The notes: generated by a model from the sequence alone, not told the origin. Shown: positions 27,417 through 36,398, counted from the first letter of the stretch. The stretch: 64,000 bases of DNA from Flavobacterium yafengii (GCF_030010375.1 NZ_JASCRY010000002.1:124001-188000), one strand, 5' to 3'. Program-made: numbers and translations.

Positions 27417-28601
27417 ATGAACCTTATTGAACAAGTAGAAAATTTTGTTAGTAAATTACTCAAAGATAAACTTTCTCATTCATATACTTACCATAATTTT
27501 AATCACACCCGTGATGTAGTTAATGCTGTTATAACACTTGCTGATAGTGAAGATATAATTGCTTCTGATAAAGAGGTTTTAGTTGTTGCCGCTTGGTTTC
27601 ATGACACAGGATATGTAAACGGTTGCACGAATCATGAAGATTCTAGTATTGTAATCGCTTCTGATTTCCTAAACGAAAAAGGAAAATCTGCGGACTATAT
27701 TGAGAAAGTAGCAACATTAATCAAAGCCACTGAAAAGGAATATATTCCCCAAACACTTTTTGAAAAAATAATAAAAGATGCGGATTATTATCATATTTTG
27801 AGTGATGATTATATTTTTAGCTGTGAAGGTTTAAGAAATGAATGGAAAAATATAGAAGGTAAATCTTTTACAGATAAAGATTGGGTTGTAGAAAATTTCA
27901 ATTTTTTAGCTAATATTCATCGATTTTATACAGATTATGCTTTAGAAAATTGGCAACCTTTGAAGCAGAAAAACATAAAACGTCTTCAGAAAAAAATAAA
28001 AAAAATGAACTTGAAAACGAATAATGAACCGGAAATAGAATATAAAAAAAGAGAAAAAGAAGAAAAACCCGAGCGAGCTGTTGATACTTTATTTAGGGTA
28101 ACATTAAATAATCATACCAGTTTAAGCGGTATTGCAGACAGTAAAGCCAATATTTTACTATCTGTAAATGCTATTATTATTTCGATAGCACTTTCTACGT
28201 TGATTCCAAAATTAGACAGTCCAAAAAATGTTCATCTCATGGTTCCTACTTTTATCATGCTGATGTCGAGTGTAATTACTATTATTTTTGCAATACTTTC
28301 CACACGACCAAAAGTGACCAAAGGAGTTTTTACCCGAGAAGATATTGAAAATAAAAAAGTGAATTTACTCTTCTTCGGAAATTTCTACAAAATGCCTTTG
28401 GATGAATACCAATGGGCTATGAACGAAATGATGAAAGACAGAGAATACCTTTATAACTCCATGATTAAGGATTTATATTTTCTGGGACTAGTTCTCGAGA
28501 AAAAATACCGTTTATTAAGAGTTGCCTATAATTTTTTCATGATAGGAATAATAATCTCGGTGATTGCTTTTGTAATTGCTTTTAAAATGGTTGGTTCTTA
28601 A
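27417..28601 (+). CDS. HD-domain phosphohydrolase fused to a PycTM (Pycsar effector-type) membrane domain
   Basis: A 394-residue protein. Residues 1-190 are an HD domain: H30 (FNHT), H62-D63 (FHDTG), D121 (IKDAD), the metal ligands of HD phosphohydrolases. A charged linker (about 195-222) leads to a PycTM domain: FRVTLNNHTSLSGIADSKAN, membrane helices at about 244-262 and 273-296, a loop (STRPK ... LLFFGNF), and a last helix at 371-390. PycTM is the membrane effector of Pycsar phage defence, triggered by cCMP or cUMP. No pyrimidine cyclase is adjacent, so this is not a standard Pycsar pair. Neighbours: a 25-bp divergent gap on the left and an overlapping convergent stop on the right. Confidence 0.85.
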   Translation: MNLIEQVENFVSKLLKDKLSHSYTYHNFNHTRDVVNAVITLADSEDIIASDKEVLVVAAWFHDTGYVNGCTNHEDSSIVIASDFLNEKGKSADYIEKVATLIKATEKEYIPQTLFEKIIKDADYYHILSDDYIFSCEGLRNEWKNIEGKSFTDKDWVVENFNFLANIHRFYTDYALENWQPLKQKNIKRLQKKIKKMNLKTNNEPEIEYKKREKEEKPERAVDTLFRVTLNNHTSLSGIADSKANILLSVNAIIISIALSTLIPKLDSPKNVHLMVPTFIMLMSSVITIIFAILSTRPKVTKGVFTREDIENKKVNLLFFGNFYKMPLDEYQWAMNEMMKDREYLYNSMIKDLYFLGLVLEKKYRLLRVAYNFFMIGIIISVIAFVIAFKMVGS

Positions 28602-30967
28602 TTCAATTCATCCAGTAAATCTTGGTAAGAAAAGTTTTTGGGAGTTTGTTCTTTAATATCATTAATGACTTTTACCCTGATTGCTCTTAGGCCCGAAACT
28701 CCTTGTAATTCTTCCACTTCAAATTGTTCGATGGTTGGTTCCAATACTTTTTTAAATTGTAGAAATTTGATATAATTCAAATATTCTGTTTCCTCATTAT
28801 TATGGGAATAGACAATTGTAATTTTTTCTTTTTCGGTAATTCTATCTTTGGTTCCTTTGATATTGGCTTTGTCGATACGTTTTTTTACTACTTCATAACG
28901 CGCATTGTAGGTCCCGTCAACATCAAAACGTTTTTCATCCATTCTAAATCGAATAGAAATAGCAGAACTAAACACTAAAATCAACGAAGTCACATCAAGT
29001 TCATAAGGCAAAGTAGATTTGAGTTGATGGTGTTCCAGTTCCATTTCGCACAACGTTTGCAATTGCCATAATCTTAAATTATGAAGATACATACTATCAA
29101 AATCTTTGTTTGGTGTAATTGACGCACCTATATAAAGATTATGTTCCACACCATCGGTTTTGAAACGTTCATAATAATGCGGAAAAATATTTTGTGCTTC
29201 AACTTGTTTTTTATCAAGAATTGAAGCCAGTTTTTTATTGATAATAGACATCGCATTATCAAATTTCTTTCTCGAATGGTAAAACATTCCTGTTTTTTCA
29301 TCTAGACTTTCAAAATAGTTATGCTCAAGCGTTTCGCCTATTTCATTTGTTTTTGTATTCCTTAAAATAGGATGAATTTCTTTTTCAATATAAAGCTGAA
29401 TTTGTTGTTCTGTATCCGCTTTTAAAGGGAATTCCAATTGATTATAAAATGATTGCAGTTCAAATTTTCGTTGTTCCAATAAAACCAGATTGGTATTTGA
29501 ATTTTGATTTTCGAAAATTTGAATAAGCGATTCGAGTTGATTTTTTAGATCTTCTTTTACCGTTTCATTTCTATGATTAGAAGAACCTTTAATATCTATT
29601 TGCCCATACAAAGGATAGACTTCCTTGAATACAATTTCCTTAAAAATATAGTCTTTATTTGGATTATTGGTTTGGAAATATTTCAGTGCTTCTCTTCGGA
29701 ATTTCCAATAAACACTAGGGTGAATGGCTGTATATTCTCTCTGAATGATAGCTTCTACTTGGTAGCGCATGTCATTTTTGTACCGCTCCAATGTGTCTAC
29801 CACATAAGGTAAAATCAAATTCAGATTGTTTGCATTAATACTGTTTAGTTCTCTTGGTTTTCCCGAAACTAATTCTATAATGCCTAAAAGTTTATCGTTT
29901 TTTATTACCGGAGCAAGAATACAACTTTTAATATTGAGTTTTAAAAAATGCTCTCCCATTTTTTCATTCCCTTCAGTTTTGGCAAATTTTTCAACATTTG
30001 AAATTACAAAAGGCTTATTCTGTTCTAAAATGTTTTCCAATGAGCAGCCAAAAAGTGCATTTTTACAATCTACTTCTTGCATGTCATGTAGAATAAAACT
30101 GTCTATTTTTTTGTCTTCATAAGGAGGTTTTACAAATTTTTCTTCTTCTTCATTGTAAATGATAAAACCAACTTTCAAATCTGATATTTTAAAAATTGAA
30201 CGGAAAATGGTTTCAAAATTACTGTCACTCTCTGTTTGTTCAGTTTTTGATTTCAAAAGATTGCTTTTCAAGTTTGAAACCGCACTTTCAATGGTAGCAT
30301 CAAATAGCGATACGATACCAAAACCTTTTAAAATCCAGCTTTCAGAAGGAAATTTTTCTTTCCATAAATCGATATTATCATAATTATCCATCAATAAATC
30401 GATATCTTCTGGAGATAATTTTATCGCTTTATCAGTAGGGATAATTTCCATAAAATCAGCATTGTATAGAATTCTATAATGCTTCATAATGCCATTTGCA
30501 TCTGGTATATCGTAAAACAAAGGTCTGTTGAAATCAAAATGTTGATCATATAAAGTATTCAAAATCAAAATACAATTCATAATGTAGAATTGATTTTGAT
30601 CAAAATCCCTGATTGTCATGTCAAATGTTCTTCCGGCATTTTGAAGTATTTTTTTGAATCTTTCGCTATAATTAAACGTAAAATTCTGAAACGGAATGGT
30701 AGCCGCTTTAATTTCATTTTGCGTCAAGGCCGTAGGAAAAAGGTCGGCTAGTAAATGTTGTATAAGAGTTTCGTTTTTTAGAATTAGATTCAAATCCTCG
30801 ATTCCGGTTCTGAATTCAGGGAAATGCTCTATTTCTTTCAATAATGCTTTGGCATAATTGGAGCGATAATCGACATTAGTAGTTGCGATTTTCTCTAAAG
30901 CTTCAATGAGTTTATGGAATGAAATTAGAGTTTTGAACGGGCTTTCTTTAAACAAATGATAATCCAT
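28598..30967 (-). CDS. GAF-domain protein, function unknown
   Basis: A 789-residue soluble protein with no signal or membrane segment. One GAF-like domain is visible at about 245-395 (LKVGFIIYNEE ... SCILAPVIKNDKLLGIIELVSG). The N- and C-terminal regions are largely helical and unrecognised; the C-terminal half contains a long Glu/Lys-rich helical stretch and a short EKEKITIVYSHNN segment. It looks like a conserved Flavobacteriia family. GAF domains often bind small ligands or cyclic nucleotides. Its stop overlaps the stop of the HD-PycTM gene (TTAA shared at 28598-28601). A -7 box lies at 30988-30995. Confidence 0.75.
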   Translation of the reverse strand: MDYHLFKESPFKTLISFHKLIEALEKIATTNVDYRSNYAKALLKEIEHFPEFRTGIEDLNLILKNETLIQHLLADLFPTALTQNEIKAATIPFQNFTFNYSERFKKILQNAGRTFDMTIRDFDQNQFYIMNCILILNTLYDQHFDFNRPLFYDIPDANGIMKHYRILYNADFMEIIPTDKAIKLSPEDIDLLMDNYDNIDLWKEKFPSESWILKGFGIVSLFDATIESAVSNLKSNLLKSKTEQTESDSNFETIFRSIFKISDLKVGFIIYNEEEEKFVKPPYEDKKIDSFILHDMQEVDCKNALFGCSLENILEQNKPFVISNVEKFAKTEGNEKMGEHFLKLNIKSCILAPVIKNDKLLGIIELVSGKPRELNSINANNLNLILPYVVDTLERYKNDMRYQVEAIIQREYTAIHPSVYWKFRREALKYFQTNNPNKDYIFKEIVFKEVYPLYGQIDIKGSSNHRNETVKEDLKNQLESLIQIFENQNSNTNLVLLEQRKFELQSFYNQLEFPLKADTEQQIQLYIEKEIHPILRNTKTNEIGETLEHNYFESLDEKTGMFYHSRKKFDNAMSIINKKLASILDKKQVEAQNIFPHYYERFKTDGVEHNLYIGASITPNKDFDSMYLHNLRLWQLQTLCEMELEHHQLKSTLPYELDVTSLILVFSSAISIRFRMDEKRFDVDGTYNARYEVVKKRIDKANIKGTKDRITEKEKITIVYSHNNEETEYLNYIKFLQFKKVLEPTIEQFEVEELQGVSGLRAIRVKVINDIKEQTPKNFSYQDLLDELN

Positions 30968-31302
30968 CTGATAGTTTATTTAGAATACAAAATTACTAAT
31001 AAACGAAATTGGATACACAAATTTCAAGTTCTTTTTTTTTAGAATTAGTACGATTCAAATTTAGAAAATAATTTTTTTTTGAAGCTAAATGAGAGTTTGT
31101 TTTTGAGCTGTTTATGAAAATTATCTAATGGAAATGCTATTGTATTGTAGCAGTTTTTTTTGATTGTTTTTTTGTCTCAATATCAGGATTGACTTTATTA
31201 ATAGTAGGATTAGCATGTTTTACGGTTTTATAAGGTTAGGTATAAAAAATAACAATTTGTTATTCAGCAATCTAATGCGTTGTAATAAATCCAAAAATAA
31301 TT
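30968..31302. other. AT-rich intergenic region
   Basis: A 335-bp gap holding the -7 box for the GAF gene at 30988-30995. No other ORF, RNA gene or clear hairpin was recognised. Confidence 0.6.
30988..30995 (-). promoter_or_regulatory. -7 promoter box of the GAF-domain gene
   Basis: TAATTTTG on the minus strand fits TAnnTTTG, 20 nt before the ATG at 30967. A TTG lies 22 nt further upstream (31018-31020). Confidence 0.55.
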
Positions 31303-31542
31303 TTATACGGAATGAATTCTTTTATTGTAGAAACCAATGAGCGTTTCATTTATTTCTTTTAGTTCTGGTGTAAGAAATGTTTTCCTGCCTTTTTCATCGT
31401 TAGTTAATTCGAGTTGACAAACAGTACATTTAAATTCCTTGAAATGATTTGTGACATTTCGGGTTGTAATTATTTTATGACCAAATAGTGAACACAGAAT
31501 TTTTTTACTTAGAAATTTTTCTTTGATTTCGATTGTATTCAT
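31303..31542 (-). CDS. Small Cys/His protein, probable zinc ribbon
   Basis: A 79-residue protein of unknown function. C17 and H22 (LCSLFGHK) plus C39 and C42 (FKCTVCQLE) form a CHCC set that could bind one Zn2+. The 'C-x3-FGHK' to 'CxxC' layout recalls small DUF1660-type proteins. The rest is charged and helical. It stands alone with AT-rich gaps on both sides. The length, ATG start and ordered Cys/His spacing make it a credible gene. Confidence 0.6.
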   Translation of the reverse strand: MNTIEIKEKFLSKKILCSLFGHKIITTRNVTNHFKEFKCTVCQLELTNDEKGRKTFLTPELKEINETLIGFYNKRIHSV

Positions 31543-31720
31543 ACTATTTGGTTATTTAGATTTGCGGATTAAAGGGGGTTAAACTTAATTAATAACCGCT
31601 TAAACATCAAATAAAATCGATGAAATGCGTTTTAAGTTAATAAAAACAATAAAATTCTTATAAAAAATATAAATATTTTTTTCTAAATTTATAATTTAGG
31701 GTGTTATAACTACATAAAAA

Positions 31721-31750
31721 AATCCCCAACTACTTAAGTAATTGGGGATT
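31721..31750 (-). terminator. Terminator of the nucleoid-associated protein gene
   Basis: Stem AATCCCCAA/TTGGGGATT extended by TAC/GTA across the centre TTAA, followed on the minus strand by a T-run (31714-31720). It lies 33 nt after the stop at 31783. Confidence 0.85.
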
Positions 31751-31782
31751 AAATATTTTAGATGTGTCTTGTCTGAAGTGTA

Positions 31783-32841
31783 TTAGCTTTTTTCTTCTTT
31801 GTTGAAATAAACTAAGTAGTAATACATTTGTTTTTCTTCGTCCCAACCTTTTTCCACAAATTTTTCGGCACTTTCAGGATTGATGAAATCCATTTTAATT
31901 TGAATGTGTGTATCCAAATTAATTACGTTTTTAATTGATTTTCTAGCATCAGAAACCGCAGCATTAGCAATAGGAAAAGAAGTTACATCTTCGATGCTGT
32001 ATTTTTCCCCTTTGTCAACTTTGTAGTTTTTAAACTCAGGAATTAAGTCTGGATTATCTAAAACTTCATTTAAGAAATTTGTTTCCTCGAACTGATCATT
32101 TTTTGCAAAATAGTTTACAGAGCGGTTCATGAACATCACTTCTTCTTTCTTGTCCTCAGCAGGGAAAACAACATCTTTCGCAAAGTTCTGACAGAATTTC
32201 AAATACTTTTTAGTGATAAAGTTTTCATCCTCAAATGCATCAACAGATAAGAAATGTTCTAACCAATATCTCGCATCATAACGGTTGCTGTCTACTGTCA
32301 GGATTTTGTAACCTTCTTCTTTTTTATAGTTAAAGATTAAACACCCTTTGTCTAATTTATTCAAACTTACGCCTTGTTGCAAAATCATTTCTAGATGCGT
32401 TTCTTTCTCTTCAAATTGTAAAAAGTCAGCTTGTATCTCACTTTTGAAAATTCCTATAGCATCCACGACATTATTATCAATACTTACGTTAGTTAAATAC
32501 GTAACATACACTTCACCATTCTTGATGTGAGGATGATTGGATTGCTCAAATAAGTGTTTTGTGATTTTTTGAGAAACTTCATGAATTGTATTTGGATTTT
32601 CAAAAATCTCTGTGGCAAACTTGAACATATCATTGTAATCCAAATCAATTTCATGTGCAAACTGAAAATAGTTTTCTTCCTTTTCTCTGAAGGGTTTAAA
32701 GAAAAATTCTTTCATCAAAGGCACTATTTCATCATTCAGATTAAAAGGTTGCTCCGATAAAAAAATCGCTTCGTTTCTACTTTTATTACCAACTCTATGA
32801 ATTGATAAGTTTTCGATGTGTGTATTGTATAAATTGATCAT
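31783..32841 (-). CDS. Nucleoid-associated protein, NdpA/YejK family
   Basis: A 352-residue soluble protein matching the NdpA family of 37-kDa nucleoid-associated proteins. Family-like features: MINLYNTHIENLSIHRVGNK at the start, the central SLNKLDKGCLIFN, and a VDSNRYDARYWLEHFL motif followed by the conserved FCQNFAKDVV. The precise role in the cell is poorly known; it is thought to bind DNA or nucleoid components. It has its own terminator at 31721-31750. Upstream (32862-32908) is a hairpin repeat between it and the pRiA4b-like gene. Confidence 0.88.
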   Translation of the reverse strand: MINLYNTHIENLSIHRVGNKSRNEAIFLSEQPFNLNDEIVPLMKEFFFKPFREKEENYFQFAHEIDLDYNDMFKFATEIFENPNTIHEVSQKITKHLFEQSNHPHIKNGEVYVTYLTNVSIDNNVVDAIGIFKSEIQADFLQFEEKETHLEMILQQGVSLNKLDKGCLIFNYKKEEGYKILTVDSNRYDARYWLEHFLSVDAFEDENFITKKYLKFCQNFAKDVVFPAEDKKEEVMFMNRSVNYFAKNDQFEETNFLNEVLDNPDLIPEFKNYKVDKGEKYSIEDVTSFPIANAAVSDARKSIKNVINLDTHIQIKMDFINPESAEKFVEKGWDEEKQMYYYLVYFNKEEKS

Positions 32842-32861
32842 ATTTTTATTTTTTTAGATAA

Positions 32862-32908
32862 AAGAACCAAGATGAAAGACAGCAAAAAGGTCTTTTATCT
32901 TGGCTCTT
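32862..32908. repeat. Intergenic hairpin repeat with heptamer phrasing
   Basis: Arms AAGAACCAAGATGAAAGAC (32862-32880) and GTCTTTTATCTTGGCTCTT (32890-32908) are inverted copies with two mismatches around a 9-nt loop. The right side continues as near-tandem 7-mers (TTGGCTC, TTGATTC). It may act as a terminator for the upstream minus-strand gene, but its form resembles dispersed Flavobacterium repeats. Confidence 0.65.
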
Positions 32909-32929
32909 GATTCTTAATTGTATAATGTT

Positions 32930-33469
32930 TTAGTTCCAGTTCTCCTCAAATCCATAGTCTTCAAAACTATCATCGCCTTCAAACATATCCAAATCGTCTT
33001 CGTCTAATCCGTCTTCAAATTCATCATTGTAGTCATCGGCATTATCTGATTCAAAGTTTTTTTCCATCGCTTCATCCGGCATTTCACCGTGAGAAAAAAT
33101 GGTTTCCGGATACGTATTTCCAGCAAGTTGATCTTCTACAGCAGCTAGTTCTACAAGGAAAGTCCACATATTGATAAAATCATAAACATAGAGGATTTTA
33201 GTATTTTCCTTATCTAAAATATCAGATAATTGGTAATCGCTCATGATTTTTTGCTCGCCTGGAACATCACCGGTATCAAAAAGTGAAATTTCCTCTTCTT
33301 GATTCCAAGTTTCATCACAAGTGTAAAACGAAGCTACTTCCATTCCGTCAAATCCGAAAGAATTGAAAATAGCATTGTGCAAATCTTCTAAAGTATCGTC
33401 TTCAAGTATTGCAATGTCTCTAAAAACATCTTCCTCCGCGTCTAGAATCACTCTAAATTTATAAACCAT
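32930..33469 (-). CDS. Plasmid pRiA4b ORF-3-like family protein
   Basis: A 179-residue acidic protein of the pRiA4b ORF-3-like family: YKFRVILDAEEDVFRDIAI, then the helix-strand core LEDLHNAIFNSFGFDG and the YVYDFINMWTFLVEL motif. The C-terminal 45 residues are extremely acidic (runs of Asp and Glu), which may be disordered. The family occurs on plasmids and in IS1096-type elements but also as a fixed chromosomal gene in Flavobacteria; nothing around it looks mobile. Function unknown. A -7 box (CAAAGGTA on plus) is at 33493-33500. Confidence 0.85.
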   Translation of the reverse strand: MVYKFRVILDAEEDVFRDIAILEDDTLEDLHNAIFNSFGFDGMEVASFYTCDETWNQEEEISLFDTGDVPGEQKIMSDYQLSDILDKENTKILYVYDFINMWTFLVELAAVEDQLAGNTYPETIFSHGEMPDEAMEKNFESDNADDYNDEFEDGLDEDDLDMFEGDDSFEDYGFEENWN

Positions 33470-33492
33470 AATCTTTGTTTTTATTGAAAGCT

Positions 33493-33500
33493 CAAAGGTA
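33493..33500 (-). promoter_or_regulatory. -7 promoter box of the pRiA4b-like gene
   Basis: TACCTTTG on the minus strand, 23 nt before the ATG at 33469. No TTG is seen at the -33 distance, where a TTAGATT repeat tract begins. Confidence 0.65.
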
Positions 33501-33510
33501 AAATTTAATT

Positions 33511-33540
33511 TTTAGATTTAGATTTCAGATTTTCGATTTG
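33511..33540. repeat. Degenerate TTAGATT repeat tract
   Basis: About four near-copies of a 7-mer in tandem (TTTAGAT, TTAGATT, TCAGATT, TTCGATT). It lies directly upstream of the -7 box of the pRiA4b-like gene. It resembles other short-phrase repeats in this window (32862, 62942). Confidence 0.5.
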
Positions 33541-33661
33541 TTGATAAGATTTTTGTGTATGACTTTCAAAGGGAATAAGTGATTGATTGTCATTTATTCT
33601 AAAAGTATTTAGGTTTTAGTACAAAATAAATACGCTAATTATACTTTATTTGATAGGTAAG

Positions 33662-34267
33662 TTAAGAAAGACTTTTTTTAATCTTACCAACAAGCCTCTT
33701 TCTAATAATGTGATACTTTTTATGGTTTGGATATGACCTGTTTGGTGTCATATTATTAAAAATCAAAGCCACTACCAATAAAATTAGCACACCGCTCAAT
33801 ACTGGATAAAGTACATACCAATAGCCAAGATTTTTAATCTTTGGTGTTCCTATTATGGCAATCAAAGCAGTGGCGCCACCTGGAGGATGTAGCGTTTTTG
33901 TCATTTGCATTAAAACAATAGATAAGGAAACAGCGAGAGGTGCCGCTATCCATAAAACATCAGGAACAAATTTAGCGACAGTAACGCCTACAATTGCAGA
34001 AACGATATGCCCGCCAACCAGATTTCGGGGTTGTGCTAATGGACTTTGGATAATTCCATAAACCAATACGCTTGAAGCTCCAAAAGACCCAATTAAATAG
34101 ACTACATCTAAATGCAATAAAGTTTTAGATTGCATGTAGGCGATTAATCCGATGCCTATAAATGAACCTAAAAAAGCCCAAAAATGTTCCTTAAAATCAA
34201 TTAAAGTTTCTTTGTAAAGAATGTATTTGGTTTTGCGATAACTCCTTTTTATTTTTTGAACACGCAT
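33662..34267 (-). CDS. HPP family integral membrane protein
   Basis: A 201-residue membrane protein with four to five hydrophobic segments (about 28-46, 55-74, 84-103, 105-121, 135-170). The family signature HPPGGAT is at 127-133, with SPLAQPRN at 75-82. Some HPP proteins are nitrite transporters in chloroplasts and cyanobacteria; bacterial members mostly have unknown substrates. It starts 6 nt after the stop of the ClC gene, so the two are one operon and may serve a common anion-transport purpose. Confidence 0.88.
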   Translation of the reverse strand: MRVQKIKRSYRKTKYILYKETLIDFKEHFWAFLGSFIGIGLIAYMQSKTLLHLDVVYLIGSFGASSVLVYGIIQSPLAQPRNLVGGHIVSAIVGVTVAKFVPDVLWIAAPLAVSLSIVLMQMTKTLHPPGGATALIAIIGTPKIKNLGYWYVLYPVLSGVLILLVVALIFNNMTPNRSYPNHKKYHIIRKRLVGKIKKSLS

Positions 34268-34273
34268 AGATAA

Positions 34274-35554
34274 TTATTTTACTAAACTTGGAGAATAGGA
34301 GTAAACAGTGAATGGATAAATCATTTTAGCCGTATATTTTGAAATCAAGCAAACCACTAGAATTGGAAGAAACAACGTATAATCATTGGTTAATCCGCAA
34401 ACTAAAAATATGGAGGTAAATGGTGCATGAATACTGGCACTCAAAACGGCTGCCATTCCTATTATCATAAAGTTTATTGGAATTACATTTGCATTGAAAT
34501 ACGTGTTTAAAACTAAAGCAACTAATAGTCCTAAAAATGCGCCAATAAACAGGCTTGGGGCAAAAACACCACCATCTCCTCCTGAAGCTAGAGTAACTGA
34601 AGTAACAATAGGCTTCAATACTAAAATCCCGATGAAAGTGAGTACCAATGAAAGTGAAAGCACGATTCCATTCGGATTAATAAAAAGAGTCTTGATAGCA
34701 TGATATCCTTCGCCATACAGTTGTGGAAATACAAAAAGGGAAATACTTAAAATCACAGACCCGAAGATAATTTTGAAATAGGGCACTTTTATTTTCGAAA
34801 ATTGTTCTTTAAAAAACAACACACAACGGGTTAAATAAACCGAATTTATTCCTGCAATAATTCCCAATAGTATAAAGTAGGGAATTGCGCTAATGTGCCA
34901 AGTTGTAATGTTTACTGCAAACAAAGGTTTTTCGTCCAACAAATAAATGAGTCCAAAAGCGATTGAAACGGCTATAAGATTTGTTACTACAAAAGCTCGA
35001 GTTACTTTTTTTGAAATTACCTCGAGTGAAAATAGAATTCCGGCAATTGGACTGCTGAATAATGCGGTTATTCCCGCGGCAACTCCTGCACAGATTAACT
35101 CAGTTTTGTATTGTCTGAATATATTTTGTTTTCTTTGTGCAACGGAACCAATAGTAGCTGAAGCAACAACTGTCGAGACTTCGATTCCGGTAGAGCCACC
35201 AAAAACTACGGTCAATAAACCGTTAATGAAATGGGAAGGGATTTTATAGCTGGGTAAATTCTTCGAATTGGAATTAGTGCTTTCAAAAACTTCTTTTATT
35301 CCTTTATTTTCCTTTTTCTTGAATAAATATTCCCTAAGAAAATAAATAATTGACAATCCAAAAACGGGGAAAATAACAAAAAATATTGGATTTACAATCG
35401 TTTGATGAAAAAAGATCTCTTCGTAATATTCTGTTGTATTTTTTAAAATGACACCTAAAAAAGCAGAAAGAAAACCAATTAGAATGGATACAATAACTAG
35501 TTTTTGAAGTTTAATGAATTGATAGTTCTTTTTAATTTGTGCGGTATTGTTCAT
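34274..35554 (-). CDS. ClC-family chloride channel or H+/Cl- antiporter
   Basis: A 426-residue membrane protein with about ten hydrophobic helices. ClC motifs: GGSTGIEVS, in which the Glu stands where the gating Glu of GREGP lies, LFSSPIAGILFSLEV, and GGDGGVFAPSLFIGA (the GxFxP anion-site motif). The first motif (GSGIP in well-known members) reads KGIKEV, so selectivity may differ. No C-terminal CBS domains. It probably moves Cl- or a similar anion across the inner membrane. It heads the operon with the HPP gene; a possible -7 box is at 35582-35589. Confidence 0.9.
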   Translation of the reverse strand: MNNTAQIKKNYQFIKLQKLVIVSILIGFLSAFLGVILKNTTEYYEEIFFHQTIVNPIFFVIFPVFGLSIIYFLREYLFKKKENKGIKEVFESTNSNSKNLPSYKIPSHFINGLLTVVFGGSTGIEVSTVVASATIGSVAQRKQNIFRQYKTELICAGVAAGITALFSSPIAGILFSLEVISKKVTRAFVVTNLIAVSIAFGLIYLLDEKPLFAVNITTWHISAIPYFILLGIIAGINSVYLTRCVLFFKEQFSKIKVPYFKIIFGSVILSISLFVFPQLYGEGYHAIKTLFINPNGIVLSLSLVLTFIGILVLKPIVTSVTLASGGDGGVFAPSLFIGAFLGLLVALVLNTYFNANVIPINFMIIGMAAVLSASIHAPFTSIFLVCGLTNDYTLFLPILVVCLISKYTAKMIYPFTVYSYSPSLVK

Positions 35555-35683
35555 TTGAAAAAGTAATAGGTCTGAGTATTACAAAATTAAAGAAACAAAA
35601 TCAGATTTGAATCGAAAAAAGGGTTGGACTATTTTCTTTTGTGATTAATACATTGTTTTTACTTTTTTACAAACAAAAACGAC

Positions 35684-36073
35684 TTATTTTTCATAAAACT
35701 CTATTGGTAAATCATCTGGATCTGCAATAAAGAAAAAATGTTTTTTAGTGTGCTCATCAACACGAATTTCTTCTGAACGGATATTTTTATTCACTAAAAA
35801 ATCTCGTGTTAATTGAATGTCGTCAACTTCAAAAGCTAAATGGCGTAATCCTGCCGCTTCTGGTTTTGAAGGGCGTTGCGGAGGATTTGGAAAAGAAAAA
35901 ATCTCAACGATATAATTTCCGTTTAAGGCTAAATCCAGTTTATATGATTGTCTTTCCTCACGGTAAATTTCTTGAACAATTGTAAGTCCTAAAATATTTG
36001 TGTAGAACGTTTTAGATTTCTGATAATCTGAACAAATAATGGCAATGTGGTGAACTTTATTGATTTGTAGCAT
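35684..36073 (-). CDS. SMU1112c/YaeR-type VOC (glyoxalase I-like) metalloprotein
   Basis: A 129-residue single VOC domain: KVHHIAIICSDYQKSKTFYT at the start, the internal AGLRHLAFEVDD, and DPDDLPIEFYEK at the end, with His/Glu metal ligands where expected. Related to glyoxalase I, but the substrate of this subgroup is uncertain. It starts 1 nt after the stop of the 86-residue gene upstream, so they are translated from one mRNA. Confidence 0.9.
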   Translation of the reverse strand: MLQINKVHHIAIICSDYQKSKTFYTNILGLTIVQEIYREERQSYKLDLALNGNYIVEIFSFPNPPQRPSKPEAAGLRHLAFEVDDIQLTRDFLVNKNIRSEEIRVDEHTKKHFFFIADPDDLPIEFYEK

Positions 36074-36074
36074 G

Positions 36075-36335
36075 TTATTTTAAATAAGTCATTAAAGGAA
36101 GATTTGCATTGGGATCTTGGGTCAAAGCCTCAGAATGAAGTTGATGAATTAGCGCTTTGGTTTCATCAATATCATTTATTCGAAAAATAAAAAGCACTTC
36201 ATTTTCATCATCGGCATTTTGCCAAAGATGCTCCAGAAACATATTGTTTTCAGCATGAAAGGCTTTGTCTTTTTCTAAAATTTCCCTAATGACAGCAATA
36301 GGAGCATTTTTAAGTTTTGCTAATAAATGTGGCAT
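36075..36335 (-). CDS. Small protein of probable ferredoxin-like alpha/beta fold
   Basis: An 86-residue soluble protein of unknown function. The pattern strand-helix (AVIREILEKDKAFHAENNMF), strand (EVLFIFRINDIDETKALIHQ) and a closing strand fits dimeric alpha/beta-barrel small proteins, but I recognise no specific family. It is translated with the VOC gene downstream (1-nt gap), which supports a real gene. Confidence 0.6.
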   Translation of the reverse strand: MPHLLAKLKNAPIAVIREILEKDKAFHAENNMFLEHLWQNADDENEVLFIFRINDIDETKALIHQLHSEALTQDPNANLPLMTYLK

Positions 36336-36366
36336 TTTTATTGAATTGATAAGGTGTAAAATTAAG

Positions 36367-36392
36367 AAAGCCCAATCAATTGATTAGGCTTT
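36367..36392 (-). terminator. Hairpin terminator after the secreted 131-residue gene
   Basis: AAGCC-AATCAATTGATT-GGCTT palindromic hairpin with T-rich sequence on both sides. It follows the minus-strand gene whose stop is at 36399. On the plus strand it is followed by TAGTTTTTT, but no plus gene precedes it. Confidence 0.7.
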
Positions 36393-36398
36393 AGTTTT

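Noticed and set aside
27417..28601. A complete Pycsar anti-phage system
   Set aside because: Only the PycTM-type domain is present; no pyrimidine nucleotide cyclase lies next to it or anywhere in the window.
32930..33469. Mobile-element gene because of the pRiA4b/IS1096 family name
   Set aside because: No transposase, terminal repeats or target duplications surround it, and such genes are commonly fixed in chromosomes.
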